Positions 24,942 through 34,018 of a stretch of 40,351 bases of DNA are shown here, piece by piece. The DNA comes from Candidatus Altimarinota bacterium (lineage in GTDB: Bacteria > Cyanobacteriota > Cyanobacteriia > Cyanobacteriales > Microcystaceae). The stretch spans positions 1-40,351 of the forward strand of contig JAAUUT010000042.1 of assembly GCA_012031035.1 (NCBI GenBank). The letters run 5' to 3'. The position numbers and the translations under genes were made by a program. The notes under the pieces are model-generated. The model saw only the letters and a program-made list of their open reading frames with translations, had not been told where the DNA came from and made no database searches. Numbering within the stretch: the first letter of the stretch is position 1; every line of letters begins with the position of its first letter.

Positions 24942-26084
24942 ATGCAACTTCAAGCAAAAGAACCAGAGAATATACGTTTGGCTCGCATCGAACAATTTAA
25001 ACGAGATGGCTACGTCGTCATCGAAAATGCCATTCCGCTAGAAATTGTCGAGCAGATGCGTCGTGAATTTATGCAAGCAATGACCGATAAAATCGAGCGC
25101 TTCAAACTTAAACCCGTCAAAGTTAAAGACGGAAGAGACAAAGAAAACAAGAATGTCAGACTTGATTTTAGACCCGAAGGTGGCAACCACGATCTCAATC
25201 GCTGGAATATGCACTTGCCGACAAGTCCCACTTTTCTCAACGATTACACCATCGCTAATGAAGCGGTTTTAGAAGTCATCGAACCTTTTGTCGGCAAAGA
25301 AACCATTGCTTTTATTATTGCGTCGGATACGCCTTATCCCGGTTCGGGATTTCAAAATATCCATCAAGATTTCCCGCGTTTTGGTTTGACGGTAAATATT
25401 CCGTTGGTTGATTTTACGGAGGAAAATGCACCCCTAGAAGTTTGGCCGGGTACGCATATTTATAATTCTCAAGATAAAAATCCGCCATTCCGTACCAGTG
25501 ACGTAGACTTGACCAAAGAACAAATGGAGGAGATTCGAGAAACCGTTCCTTCTAAACGATTATTGCTCAAAGCAGGCGCGATCGCTATTCGAGATCAGCG
25601 TCTCGTCCACCGAGGTACGGCTAACACTGGCGACCAACCGCGTCCTTGTATGTCTATTTGGTTCAAAAATATCGATAAGTTTAGCATTTTAGATCTCACT
25701 ATCCCCATTCCTCATCGTCAGGTTGCCGATCCCCTTGCGAAGTTAGCTTTATGGTTCCGTAAAAAAGGACGCGGCGATACGGGTGCTGTTGTCAATCGTA
25801 AATTGCTCAATTTTGGGAATTTCTTCGGTCGAGTCGTCGAGGAAGTGTCGGGATCTGACCGCGATTACCGCCGTAAAATCCCTTACGAATTGTGGCAATC
25901 TTTTTCCCCCAAGATGAAATCAGTGTTGAGATATGCCTCAGTTGAAACGAGCGACAATCAAAAGGTGGAAACTGGAAAAAGATCTTGGTTGGGTTCTTTA
26001 ATCCTAGCAGTGGCTGGCATCATCTTTACCCTGAACGGTTTTTATGTAATGTTATTTGGCAAGCAAGGGAGCAAAAATAGCTAA
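24942..26084 (+). CDS. phytanoyl-CoA dioxygenase (PhyH)-like Fe(II)/2-oxoglutarate oxygenase with C-terminal membrane helix
   Basis: 380 residues. The jelly-roll domain starts EQFKRDGYVVIENAIPLEIV. Iron ligands are H141-x-D143 in NIHQDFPRFGL and H223 in QRLVHRGTANTG; R234 (DQPRPCMS) is a candidate 2-oxoglutarate contact. The substrate lid APLEVWPGTH is typical of PhyH. The C-terminus adds a transmembrane helix (SWLGSLILAVAGIIFTLNGF, about 349-374), unusual for the family and suggesting a membrane or lipid substrate. It starts 19 bases after the flavin oxidase and overlaps the methyltransferase start by one base (TAATG). It probably hydroxylates the same pathway intermediate. Confidence 0.85.
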   Translation: MQLQAKEPENIRLARIEQFKRDGYVVIENAIPLEIVEQMRREFMQAMTDKIERFKLKPVKVKDGRDKENKNVRLDFRPEGGNHDLNRWNMHLPTSPTFLNDYTIANEAVLEVIEPFVGKETIAFIIASDTPYPGSGFQNIHQDFPRFGLTVNIPLVDFTEENAPLEVWPGTHIYNSQDKNPPFRTSDVDLTKEQMEEIRETVPSKRLLLKAGAIAIRDQRLVHRGTANTGDQPRPCMSIWFKNIDKFSILDLTIPIPHRQVADPLAKLALWFRKKGRGDTGAVVNRKLLNFGNFFGRVVEEVSGSDRDYRRKIPYELWQSFSPKMKSVLRYASVETSDNQKVETGKRSWLGSLILAVAGIIFTLNGFYVMLFGKQGSKNS

Positions 26085-26872
26085 TGAAACGGATACAATT
26101 GTTTGAATTTGAAGATTTAGACTGGTTTCCTTCGCAATTTCGCCAGATAATTACCGATTTTCTTCAATATCAACTGGTGATTTGGAATATATATTCTGCG
26201 ATCGTTCCTAAAATTAAGGAAGTGATGCAGAAGACGGGTTACGATCGCATTGTGGATCTGTGTTCTGGGAGTGGAGGAGAATTATTGCAAATCCAGGAAA
26301 ATTTATCAAAGCAAGAAAGTTATCCTATATCTGCCTTGTTGACTGATAAATATCCTAATGTTGAAGCGTTTAAAAGAATTAGCGAAGTTTCAAAGGGACA
26401 AATTGACTATATCAGCGAACCAGTAGACGCAACAAACGTTCCAGAAAATTTAACCGGGTTTCGCACGATTTTTACGGCTTTTCACCATTTTCCGCCAGCA
26501 CTAGCCAAGAAAATTTTGCAAGATGCTTTTGCTAAAAAAGCCGCGATTGGGATTTTTGAACATACTGAGAGAAAACCGCTAACTCTCATCCTCATGTTTA
26601 TTTTGGCTCCTTTAAATATCTTGTTTCAAACGCCATTGATTCGTCCTTTTAAGTTAAGCCGACTATTCTGGACGTATATCATCCCCGTTGCGCCTTTCGT
26701 TTTTACCTGGGACTGTTTAGTTTCTCATGTGAGGACTTATTCGCCTGAAGACCTGCAAAGCTTAATTGCAGACCTGCACGGCGACGAAAACTATATCTGG
26801 GAAATTGGACAAATGCGAGCAGAAAAACTTCCTATCGAGCTTACTTATTTAATTGGTTATCCAGTTAGTTAA
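26084..26872 (+). CDS. class I SAM-dependent methyltransferase-like protein, membrane associated
   Basis: 262 residues. The SAM-binding motif I is DRIVDLCSGSGGELLQI (about 52-68), an acidic residue sits at the motif II region (LLTDKYPN), and motif IV is FRTIFTAFHHFPP. The C-terminal half contains hydrophobic stretches (LTLILMFILAPLNILFQTPL, FWTYIIPVAPFVFTWDCLVS) as in methyltransferases acting at membranes. Substrate unknown. Overlap with the dioxygenase stop implies coupled translation, so the three products likely act on one compound. Confidence 0.78.
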   Translation: MKRIQLFEFEDLDWFPSQFRQIITDFLQYQLVIWNIYSAIVPKIKEVMQKTGYDRIVDLCSGSGGELLQIQENLSKQESYPISALLTDKYPNVEAFKRISEVSKGQIDYISEPVDATNVPENLTGFRTIFTAFHHFPPALAKKILQDAFAKKAAIGIFEHTERKPLTLILMFILAPLNILFQTPLIRPFKLSRLFWTYIIPVAPFVFTWDCLVSHVRTYSPEDLQSLIADLHGDENYIWEIGQMRAEKLPIELTYLIGYPVS

Positions 26873-26883
26873 AATCTCTGTTC

Positions 26884-26914
26884 CGTTCGCGTAGCGCGAG
26901 CTTTGCTAGGTCGC
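26884..26914. repeat. short GC-rich palindromic repeat
   Basis: GTTCGCGTAGCGCGAGCTTT then GCTAGGTCGCC, downstream of the methyltransferase. The CGCGTAGCGCG core resembles AGCGCGTAGCGCT at about 8833-8845. It is a dispersed small repeat and may stabilise the transcript end. Confidence 0.5.
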
Positions 26915-27013
26915 CTATCTAAAAATTAGATTTTTATGTTTCTTGGTATTGTGCTATTCGCGATCGCTATTTAATTGAAATATAAACGCAATGGCGTTTC
27001 CCGTATAAAAAAT

Positions 27014-27041
27014 AAAAAAGCAGATGTATATCTGCTTTTTT
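27014..27041. terminator. bidirectional intrinsic terminator
   Basis: AAAAAAGCAGAT (27014-27025), loop GTAT, ATCTGCTTTTTT (27030-27041): a perfect 12-bp stem with T6 on both strands, between the convergent methyltransferase and PEP-CTERM genes. Confidence 0.85.
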
Positions 27042-27111
27042 CATCTCTATATCCTTTCTAACGTAACCACTTCTCAATTGAAAAGATTCAGTTGCTACGT
27101 GTATTTTTCGT

Positions 27112-27813
27112 TTACGCTTTTTTGCGCTTGACAACTCCAGAAGCTGCTAAAGAACCGAATGCCAGCAAACCGAGAACGGTAGCTGGTTCGGGAACTGCTT
27201 CGGGGATTAGTGGTGTTGTGATAGTTGCGGAGTAAGAGGTAAACCCAGTGGTAACACCGGGATCGTCAATTTGGTCGAGGCTGGTCAATAGAGTAGTGCT
27301 AGAAATAGGAACGGGAGCTTGTCCGGTGATGAAAGCAAAAGTACTGAAGGTTTGGTCTCCATCATTTAGGAAATATCCCTCAAACTCAAAGTTTTGTACT
27401 CCTGTGTTGGAGCCAGTACGTGTCAGCGCCGTGACAAAATACTCGGTTCCCTCTGCAAACTCAAGAAACTTGAGGGTACCTGGTGCAAAGGTAAATTTTG
27501 TATCTGCTGTAATTTCTACAGGAGAAAACAAGTCGAAGATTTGCGCTTGACCGGCCAAGCTATTGAGGTCGCCAGTTCCTGACACGTTGATAAAACCAGT
27601 CTGTCCGGGATTAGCAATTGGCGTACCGTTGGGGCGATTGGCTCTTGTGAAATCAATCGCGTTTCTGGTGTAAATTGCGTTTCCAAAAGGAAGGTTGGAA
27701 AAATCTAGCTGTCCGCTATCAAAAGTAGCTGCTTGGGCTGGGTTAGCAAATGCTAGAGCGCCTGCTGCCACGAGAGGCAAGCTAGACAAAAGAGCAAGGG
27801 TTTTCACTCCCAT
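27112..27813 (-). CDS. PEP-CTERM sorting domain protein
   Basis: 233 residues. The signal peptide is MGVKTLALLSSLPLVAAGAL then AFANPAQAA. A beta-rich middle domain of unknown role contains NLPFGNAIYTRNAIDF, INVSGTGDLNSLAGQAQIFD, LKFLEFAEGTEYFVTALTRT and VQNFEFEGYFLNDGDQTF. The C-terminal signal is AVPEPATVLGLLAFGSLAAS then GVVKRKKA, meaning PEP, hydrophobic helix and basic tail. Such proteins are exported and processed by an exosortase, often in strains making exopolysaccharide. AGGA near 27827 is the ribosome site. Confidence 0.92.
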   Translation of the reverse strand: MGVKTLALLSSLPLVAAGALAFANPAQAATFDSGQLDFSNLPFGNAIYTRNAIDFTRANRPNGTPIANPGQTGFINVSGTGDLNSLAGQAQIFDLFSPVEITADTKFTFAPGTLKFLEFAEGTEYFVTALTRTGSNTGVQNFEFEGYFLNDGDQTFSTFAFITGQAPVPISSTTLLTSLDQIDDPGVTTGFTSYSATITTPLIPEAVPEPATVLGLLAFGSLAASGVVKRKKA

Positions 27814-28525
27814 AAAAGAATTTATCCTCCGAGGTATATGATTGCGTTACCTACGTTAAAACACTGACAGTATCTAGAATAATCAGGAATATCTTAAAAA
27901 AGCAAGGTCTGTCAAGCAACTTCACCAAATCTTTAAAAAACTCGTTGAGATAAATTTGAATTGTCTAAAACTGCGATCGCAATCTGTTTTTGTATTGTTA
28001 GCGATCGCTGTTATTTTTATATACAAAACTTCTTGGTTATTGCTTCTAGTTGATTTTTTACTGACTTACCAATAGACTTATCGGGGTGTATGTCAAAATT
28101 CACCACTCGATTTTCAAAGATTTAAATTGCATTGTCCATAACATTAGCGGCTTCTAAAAAACGCTAATTTTTTTTTAATAATTTTATGACTACTTAATTA
28201 AAATATTTAGATATTTTTTGTAATTAATTAGATTTTTTTTGTAATAAGTTTTGTTTTTTTTAGTTCAAAATCTATTAACTATTTTTACGTTTATAAAAAA
28301 TAATTATTTTGTTTTTTCTCTATATTTATGACTGTTTTATAAAGTTTTGTTCTTTCAGTAGTTTTTTCTAATCCAATCTAAGCTCTTATCAAAGCTAACA
28401 GTCTATTAGGTTATTTTAGTTTGTTTGCTATATTTTAAATTTTTATCTCGTTGTTAAAGTTTTCATTTTTTGCGATCGCATTGCTTAACAAAATCGTCAT
28501 TTGTAATTTTTACTTTCGCTTTTGA
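27814..28525. other. 712-base AT-rich intergenic region
   Basis: No gene is seen. 27970-28015 holds two HIP1 octamers. 28160-28460 is exceptionally AT-rich with long T runs. This is leader and promoter space for the PEP-CTERM gene at one end and the trailing region of the secreted-protein gene at the other. No tRNA, riboswitch or ORF could be supported. Confidence 0.5.
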
Positions 28526-29053
28526 CTATTGCTTGAGACAAACATTTAAAATGCGACGATCGTTATCGCTAAGCCGAGAAATCTGGTTATAGCCCTCTAA
28601 TCCTACCTCGCGAGGGAGTTGACCTGTTGAAGCTATTGGTGCTAAAGTTTCCAAAGCAATTTGATGGGGATAAGCTGTTCCGTCATAAGGATCGACAATC
28701 GATAGTTTTATATGATTCGACTCGATCGCCCCAGAAAAACAATTAAATTCAGATCTCGGCATATAAACCGCGCCGATGACTTTACCCTGTCGTACCTTGA
28801 AAACAATGTATTCTTGACCAATTTGCTCGGCTTGGGTAGACTGACCGTAGAGATAAATTCCATCCGCTAGCGGCGCTCTCGATTGAGATACCTGAGCCAG
28901 TTGCGTTCTATCTATAGAAGAAGCCATTGTAGGGAGCGTATTAGTGACGGTTAATCCTATCCCAATTGCTGTAGCGACTTTTAAAATAAGTTTTTGTCTT
29001 AAGGGCATGATTTGATTGAGTATTTTTTGAGGGTTAATTAATCTTTTTGACAA
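28526..29053 (-). CDS. secreted conserved cyanobacterial protein
   Basis: 175 residues, with an alternative ATG 15 codons in (MPLRQKLILKVATAIGIGLT). The signal peptide runs to about TLPTMASS. The mature part contains ADGIYLYGQSTQAEQIGQEY, IVFKVRQGKVIGAVYMPRSE and FNCFSGAIE, a pattern shared by many cyanobacterial hypothetical proteins. Two cysteines (FNCF and the C-terminal NVCLKQ) could pair. No function is known. Confidence 0.78.
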   Translation of the reverse strand: MSKRLINPQKILNQIMPLRQKLILKVATAIGIGLTVTNTLPTMASSIDRTQLAQVSQSRAPLADGIYLYGQSTQAEQIGQEYIVFKVRQGKVIGAVYMPRSEFNCFSGAIESNHIKLSIVDPYDGTAYPHQIALETLAPIASTGQLPREVGLEGYNQISRLSDNDRRILNVCLKQ

Positions 29054-29325
29054 AAGCTAGCCGCTAAAAAGCAGTTTTTTTTGGGCTTAAACTACTTCTT
29101 ATGAGAAACTACAAGCTAAAAGCTAGCGATTCCAGATAATTGCAATTACTAATTCGGTTATTTTTGTCTTCTATGTTTAATTTGCCAAAGTTAAAGCAAA
29201 ATTCTACAAATTGTAGGGACAAATTTCGCCAACTTTACCTCACATCCAATTTAATTGTGCAAAGTAACTGTAAATTTGAGATAAGTTTTTCTTAAATTCT
29301 TAATAACCGGAAAAAAGTCGATTAG

Positions 29326-29363
29326 AAAAAAGCGATCGCAATTATTTGCGATCGCTTTTTTTT
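29326..29363 (-). terminator. HIP1-based intrinsic terminator after the sigma factor gene
   Basis: AGCGATCGCAA (29331-29341), loop TTAT, TTGCGATCGCT (29346-29356), with six As before it and eight Ts after it. It therefore works on both strands, ending the sigma factor gene on the minus strand. Confidence 0.85.
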
Positions 29364-29387
29364 ATAAACTCATTCGAGCAGTCAATA

Positions 29388-30374
29388 TTAACTAGCTACA
29401 ATATACTCTCGTACATTAGATCGTCGCCTGCGTAATTGCGCAAGCGCTTGATGTTCTAGCTGACGAACTCGCTCGCGACTAATATTCAATCTTTGACCAA
29501 TTTTGGCTAGCGATAGTTCCTTTCCATCTTCTAAACCAAATCGCAAACAGAGGACTTCTCGTTGTTGGGGGGTCAACTCAGAGAGCAAGTTATGCAGGTC
29601 TTGTCGCAACAACTCTTGAGTAATGTAATGGTCGGGAGAAATACCATCATCTTCAAGTAAATCGGAGAGTTCGGTATCCTGATTGTCTCCTACTCGTACA
29701 TCTAACGAGACGGGTTGGCGCGCCATACTCAAAAATTCTCGAATTTGAGCGGGTTCTAGTTCTAATGCTTGAGCTATTTCACCAGGAGTAGCGCTACGTC
29801 CTAGCTGTTGTGCCAGTTCTCGCTGAGTCTTTTTAATTTTGTTGAGCTTTTCGGTAATATGGATAGGAAGTCGAATGGTTCGTGCTTGTTGGGCGATCGC
29901 TCGCGTAATTGCCTGACGAATCCACCAATAAGCATAAGTCGAAAACTTGTAGCCTTTGGTCGGATCGAACTTCTCAACGCCTCTTTCTAAGCCTAAGCTT
30001 CCTTCCTGAATCAAATCCAGGAACTCCATATTTCGTTTTTGGTATTTTTTTGCGATCGCGACGACTAGGCGCAAATTGGCTTCAATCATTTTACGCTTAG
30101 CCCGATTTCCCTGTTGCAGAGCTTTGTTGACTTCTTCTTCACCAAGCTGGACATGCTTTGTCCATTCTAATACGCTAGGCTCGCGCCCTAGTTGGTTGGC
30201 TAGTTGTTCTTTCTTCTCCAACAAGGTCATCATCTTCTGTACCTGCTTCCCGTAAACAATTTCTTGTTCGTGAGTTAGCAGAGGTACCCGCCCGATTTCG
30301 TGCAGATAAGTACGCACCATATCTGCTGAAAAGGTAGGTTGTTTTTTGGTGGAATTAACTTTAGCAGTGGGCAT
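29388..30374 (-). CDS. RNA polymerase sigma factor, RpoD-like group 2
   Basis: 328 residues. Region 1.2 is DMVRTYLHEIGRVPLLTHEQ. Region 2 is MEFLDLIQEGSLGLERGVEK and GYKFSTYAYWWIRQAITRAI (-10 recognition and melting). Region 3 is TRTIRLP-like ARTIRLPIHITEKLNKIKKT. Region 4.2 is LAKIGQRLNISRERVRQLEH (-35 recognition). The long N-terminal region 1.1 of the primary sigma is absent, so it belongs to the non-essential group 2 factors (SigB/SigC/SigD/SigE type) used in stress, light or nutrient responses; which one cannot be fixed from sequence alone. A 600-base leader region precedes it. Confidence 0.93.
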   Translation of the reverse strand: MPTAKVNSTKKQPTFSADMVRTYLHEIGRVPLLTHEQEIVYGKQVQKMMTLLEKKEQLANQLGREPSVLEWTKHVQLGEEEVNKALQQGNRAKRKMIEANLRLVVAIAKKYQKRNMEFLDLIQEGSLGLERGVEKFDPTKGYKFSTYAYWWIRQAITRAIAQQARTIRLPIHITEKLNKIKKTQRELAQQLGRSATPGEIAQALELEPAQIREFLSMARQPVSLDVRVGDNQDTELSDLLEDDGISPDHYITQELLRQDLHNLLSELTPQQREVLCLRFGLEDGKELSLAKIGQRLNISRERVRQLEHQALAQLRRRRSNVREYIVAS

Positions 30375-31017
30375 TTTGTACAGTTATGACTCCTTGAAAT
30401 TCTTGTAAAGTAAAGTCTTTTGTTGACTGGATTTTTTAAAGAATTTCGGTCGGTTTGCGAGTTAGAACCAAGAGAAAATTTTAAAGCTGAAGTCAATATG
30501 ACTTCGGGTTATTTCAATCTTAGCTCATTTGTTTAGACGGCGACCAATTTATAAAAGTTCATCCTTGGGATTTTGGTCAGTAAGCACATCAATTGCTAGC
30601 AGGTCAAAGCTTTCGTTGAGCCAGAACAACTAATATATAGATAACTCTCAACTGACCTACTACCATAATCTCTAAAAAACGATTACTATTAAAGATCGGG
30701 CTTGGGTCGGATCGCCGAACCAATCTCAGTAGGGGTAGTTATCAGTTTTCTCTAAGACAATAACTAATCCAAAAGACTGTACTAAGCGATTTTCTCGAAC
30801 CTACCTGCTCGCTCGACCTAAATTTGCTAAATACAACTTTCCATACGTCCAGAAGTAAAGTCACCCAAACGAAAAGAAAGCGCAAATTGATAGGGTTAAA
30901 AACAGAAGCATAGAGACATATAGTATCATACTACAAAGTCAAGCGAGTGAAAATAGCTTTTGGCAGGGACAACACAAGTGTCGTCCCTGAGTAAATATCT
31001 AGACCAAAAACGCCCGA
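30375..31017. other. 643-base region upstream of the sigma factor gene
   Basis: No gene is supported. It probably contains the sigma factor promoter and a long 5' leader. Two structures are visible: a palindrome TAGTATCATACTA (30921-30933), and a stem CAGGGAC/GTCCCTG with inner ACAC/GTGT (30964-30989) just after the lipoprotein gene, which lacks a T-tract. Confidence 0.5.
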
Positions 31018-31863
31018 TTAACGCCTTCTTCTAGAACTGCCAAAACTCCTACTACGACTGCCAGAGCTACTACCAAAACTGCTGCGACGCTTAGTTGAAT
31101 TCGATCGCCCAGAGGAGCGCAATCGACTCGAACCGACACCAGAACCACTTGGCTTGCCGACAGTAGGAGATTGTCTGCGAGTCGTTGTCTGTCCTGATGG
31201 AGATCTCCTGATATTGCCAGTCGTTCGTAAAGTTTGACGATTTCTAACGGCAACTGGAGGTTGATTATAGCGAGTTTGATATTGTTCGATCGCTCTATCG
31301 TAAGTTCTGCCATATCCGCCGTAACCTCTCAGAATGCCACCGCTTTGATAGACAGGGGGTACGTAGTAGTGCGGCGTAAATAACAAACTTCCCAACGCTT
31401 GACCCGCTAAAGCGCCTGCAAAGGGTGCCCAGAAATTAGATTCTTGACGTACTACAACAGTTTCTTGCTGACCTGTTTGCGGATTAGTTTGGGTTTCAAC
31501 GACATTATGGACGTACTCGATGTTAAAATCTTCGCTGAGGTGCATAACAGCACTCGTGCCGTTAATCTCAACATAAGTTTTTTCTCCTTTGGCAATCTCA
31601 TCTTCAGTTAAACGAGCCATCTGGAGATCGGTTGTCCGATAAATTGGCGGAGTTGAATTGAGTAACATTAATGTATACTCCCCATCCGCATCGTTGTATG
31701 TCGCTTGTTGAACGGGATATTTTCCGCTACTCATTTGAGTGCGGGCAGGGGCGCTATTATTAGTTTGAGTCGATTGATTTTGTACGGACTCAGACGAATT
31801 ACAAGCGACCGTTGTCCAGCATAAAACAAAAGAAATAAAAATGGCTACTAATCTACGTGACAT
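31018..31863 (-). CDS. lipoprotein with Ser/Arg-rich tail
   Basis: 281 residues. The signal ends in a lipobox-like FVLCWTTVACNSS (Cys about residue 21), indicating lipid anchoring. The middle reads GEYTLMLLNSTPPIYRTTDL, VEINGTSAVMHLSEDFNIEY and FWAPFAGALAGQALGSLLFT, the last a short glycine-rich hydrophobic stretch. The C-terminal 70 residues are Ser/Arg/Gly-rich (SGSGVGSSRLRSSGRSNSTK, SRSRSFGSSRRRR), likely disordered and positively charged, perhaps touching anionic polymers. Similar proteins occur in cyanobacteria without known role. Confidence 0.75.
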   Translation of the reverse strand: MSRRLVAIFISFVLCWTTVACNSSESVQNQSTQTNNSAPARTQMSSGKYPVQQATYNDADGEYTLMLLNSTPPIYRTTDLQMARLTEDEIAKGEKTYVEINGTSAVMHLSEDFNIEYVHNVVETQTNPQTGQQETVVVRQESNFWAPFAGALAGQALGSLLFTPHYYVPPVYQSGGILRGYGGYGRTYDRAIEQYQTRYNQPPVAVRNRQTLRTTGNIRRSPSGQTTTRRQSPTVGKPSGSGVGSSRLRSSGRSNSTKRRSSFGSSSGSRSRSFGSSRRRR

Positions 31864-32120
31864 AGATAAATTTAGGGTTGTTTGACAAACAACAAAAATT
31901 ATAGACTTATCAATCTCTCTTCAATATCCAATATTTCTCTCCTATTGAGTAACGGGTAATCTCACCAATAACTGTACGGGAAATTCTCCAATCGTACCTC
32001 TCTCTTTTGGTAGTCATTGCAAGCACCCTGAAACAGGAGATAACGTTCTAACAAAAGTCGATCTTTTCCCGAATCTCCAAAATTTGTATCTTTAATTTTT
32101 TTTGTATTCGTCACGATCGC

Positions 32121-32705
32121 TTATTTACCATAAACGCGCTTTTCCTTGGCGATCGCGCTAGCGGCTAAAACGCCACCTAAAAAGCCAAACAAATGACCTT
32201 GCCAAGAGATTCGTGGATCGGTTGGTAAAACCCCCCAAACAAGACTGCCGTACATTACGCCGACTATAATTGATAGCGCGATCGAAGGCAAATTTCTCTG
32301 AAAATATCCTCTAAATAGCAAAAAACCCAGATAGCCAAAAATCAAAATGCTTGCACCAATATGAACCGATCCAGGCACAGCAAATAGCCACACGCCTAAA
32401 CCGCCCACTGCCATTGTAAACAGCGTGACGATGAAAAAGTCGCTTGTTTCTTGCAACATGACCAACCAACCGAGAACCAGAAAAGGAACGGTATTGGCAA
32501 TCAGATGCGGAAACCCGCCATGCAGAAAGGGAGCAAATAGAAGCCCTCGCAGTCCGATAAAGGTGCGAGGAATAATGCCGAAAATATCTAATCGGTTTCG
32601 GAAAACAAAGCGATCGAGGATTTCGACAACCCAAAAAGTACTGACAAACGAGCCTAAAATCGTCGCTTGGGTTTTTAATTCGCGGGTAATCGCATTTCTG
32701 CTCAT
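32121..32705 (-). CDS. rhomboid-family intramembrane serine protease
   Basis: 194 residues from ATG 32705 (the upstream TTG at 32717 is less likely). Six hydrophobic helices are visible. The oxyanion-type HGGFPHLIANTVPF lies in helix 2, the nucleophile serine in HIGASILIFGYLGF (GASxxxFG in place of GxSG), and the catalytic His in WQGHLFGFLGGVLA. Rhomboids cut transmembrane helices of client proteins; the client is unknown. Length is typical of compact bacterial six-helix rhomboids. Confidence 0.87.
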   Translation of the reverse strand: MSRNAITRELKTQATILGSFVSTFWVVEILDRFVFRNRLDIFGIIPRTFIGLRGLLFAPFLHGGFPHLIANTVPFLVLGWLVMLQETSDFFIVTLFTMAVGGLGVWLFAVPGSVHIGASILIFGYLGFLLFRGYFQRNLPSIALSIIVGVMYGSLVWGVLPTDPRISWQGHLFGFLGGVLAASAIAKEKRVYGK

Positions 32706-32904
32706 GGTTTTTACCAAATATGGTTGAGAAGCGAACTTTATTATTCTTCTACACTAGCAAGCTGTAGCGTTTCGTACAGGGATTTCAAAAAATTTTCAAC
32801 GGTGACAATTCATCAATTGTCACTAAACACCTTGCATAAAATATCTCGCGGATAAATAGGATTAGGCTAGCTTAATTGTAGCCAACCGAGCGTCGATTCC
32901 TCTC

Positions 32905-33869
32905 CTAACTAGCTTCTTCAATAATGTTTTGAATTCTTTCAAGTTTTAGACTTTCTACATCGATCGCGCGCTTGAAATGAATATCCAACCATTCCAACAA
33001 AATCGCATTAAATTTATCGGGGTATTCGTCGTGAGGACAGTGACCCGCATTCTCCAATTCTACGAATTTAATTTTGGGATTGAGAGATGCTAATATTGGC
33101 GCGATCGCAAAGGGAACCATGCAATCTTGACGACCCCAAACCAATAGCATTGGGATCTCTAATTTTGGCAATATCGCTGTAGCAGAAGGAGAAAATTCGG
33201 GCAATCTTACCGACTTAAATAAATTACAAAATGTCTGTGCCGCACCGTCGTCTTGAGCGGGAGCCGATAAAATATCGATTAGCTCATCGGTAACTGCCGA
33301 TCGCTCGATATAAGCTACTCCAACCCAACGGCGCACGATACTAGGGCGGCGCACGACTTTAAAAATAGTTTTGAGCAACGGTGGAGACGCGATCGCGTTT
33401 TCAAGTCCCGTAACAATTGGCAAAAGCCACTTAGGAAGTGCTGCTTGTCGGATCGATACATCTGGCAAGCTAAGCATTACAATTCCTTCGACCATATCTG
33501 GATAAGTCGCGGCGGCTGTCATACAAACCAGTGACCCGATGGAATTCCCGACTAAAACAACGGGTTGGCGAATAAACGTTTGCCAAAATCGTAAACTTGC
33601 TGCACCCAAAGCGCGACGCTGTAGGGAGTATCGGCTTTTCGAGAAGCGCCAAAACCCAACAAATCCAGTGCATAAACGGTGCGATCGCGACTTAGTACGG
33701 GAATATTATTGCGCCAATGTTCGATCGAAGCCCCAAAGCCATGAATGAGAATTAAAGGCGGTTTTGATGAGTTGTGTTGTTGCGAGCGCATATAGCTGTA
33801 GCGCGTTTGCCAGCCCCGCCATACCCAATCTCGTTGATGACCTATTCGTTTTGACCAATCTGTTAGCAA
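32905..33869 (-). pseudogene. alpha/beta hydrolase, frameshifted
   Basis: Two minus-strand frames form one alpha/beta hydrolase of about 320 residues. The first has the oxyanion HG motif LILIHGFGASIEHWRNNIPV and VYALDLLGFGAS. The second begins at FWQTFIRQPVVLVGNSIGSL (nucleophile Ser in GNSIGS), then WGRQDCMVPFAIAP (acid) and ENAGHCPHDEYPDK (His). The join is YDF|WQTF: one T is missing on the coding strand in the A4 run at 33585-33588. The triad Ser, Asp, His is complete after repair. Relatives include cyanobacterial esterases and haloalkane-dehalogenase-like or pheophytinase-like hydrolases; substrate unknown. Confidence 0.87.
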
Positions 33870-33932
33870 CGATCGCCTAAAACCTTATATGTAAAAAAAT
33901 GTTTACTCTTTACTATTGTAGTACCGCTATTC

Positions 33933-33968
33933 TCAGTGACCAATTATCAGTTACCAGTTACCCGTTAC
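33933..33968. repeat. short repeat before the Hli gene
   Basis: CAGTGACCAATTATCAGTTA then CCAGTTACCCGTTAC: heptamer-like units (CAGTTAC/CAGTGAC) of the STRR class, related to 18706-18735 and 17338-17393. Confidence 0.5.
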
Positions 33969-34018
33969 AATATAAAGTAAAGAAATGTAACAATCGATCT
34001 CAAAATAAGTAAAAAATC

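Noticed and set aside
30921..30989. Riboswitch or small RNA in the long leader before the sigma factor
   Set aside because: Only a short palindrome and one stem are visible, near the neighbouring gene's end. No conserved riboswitch core was recognised.
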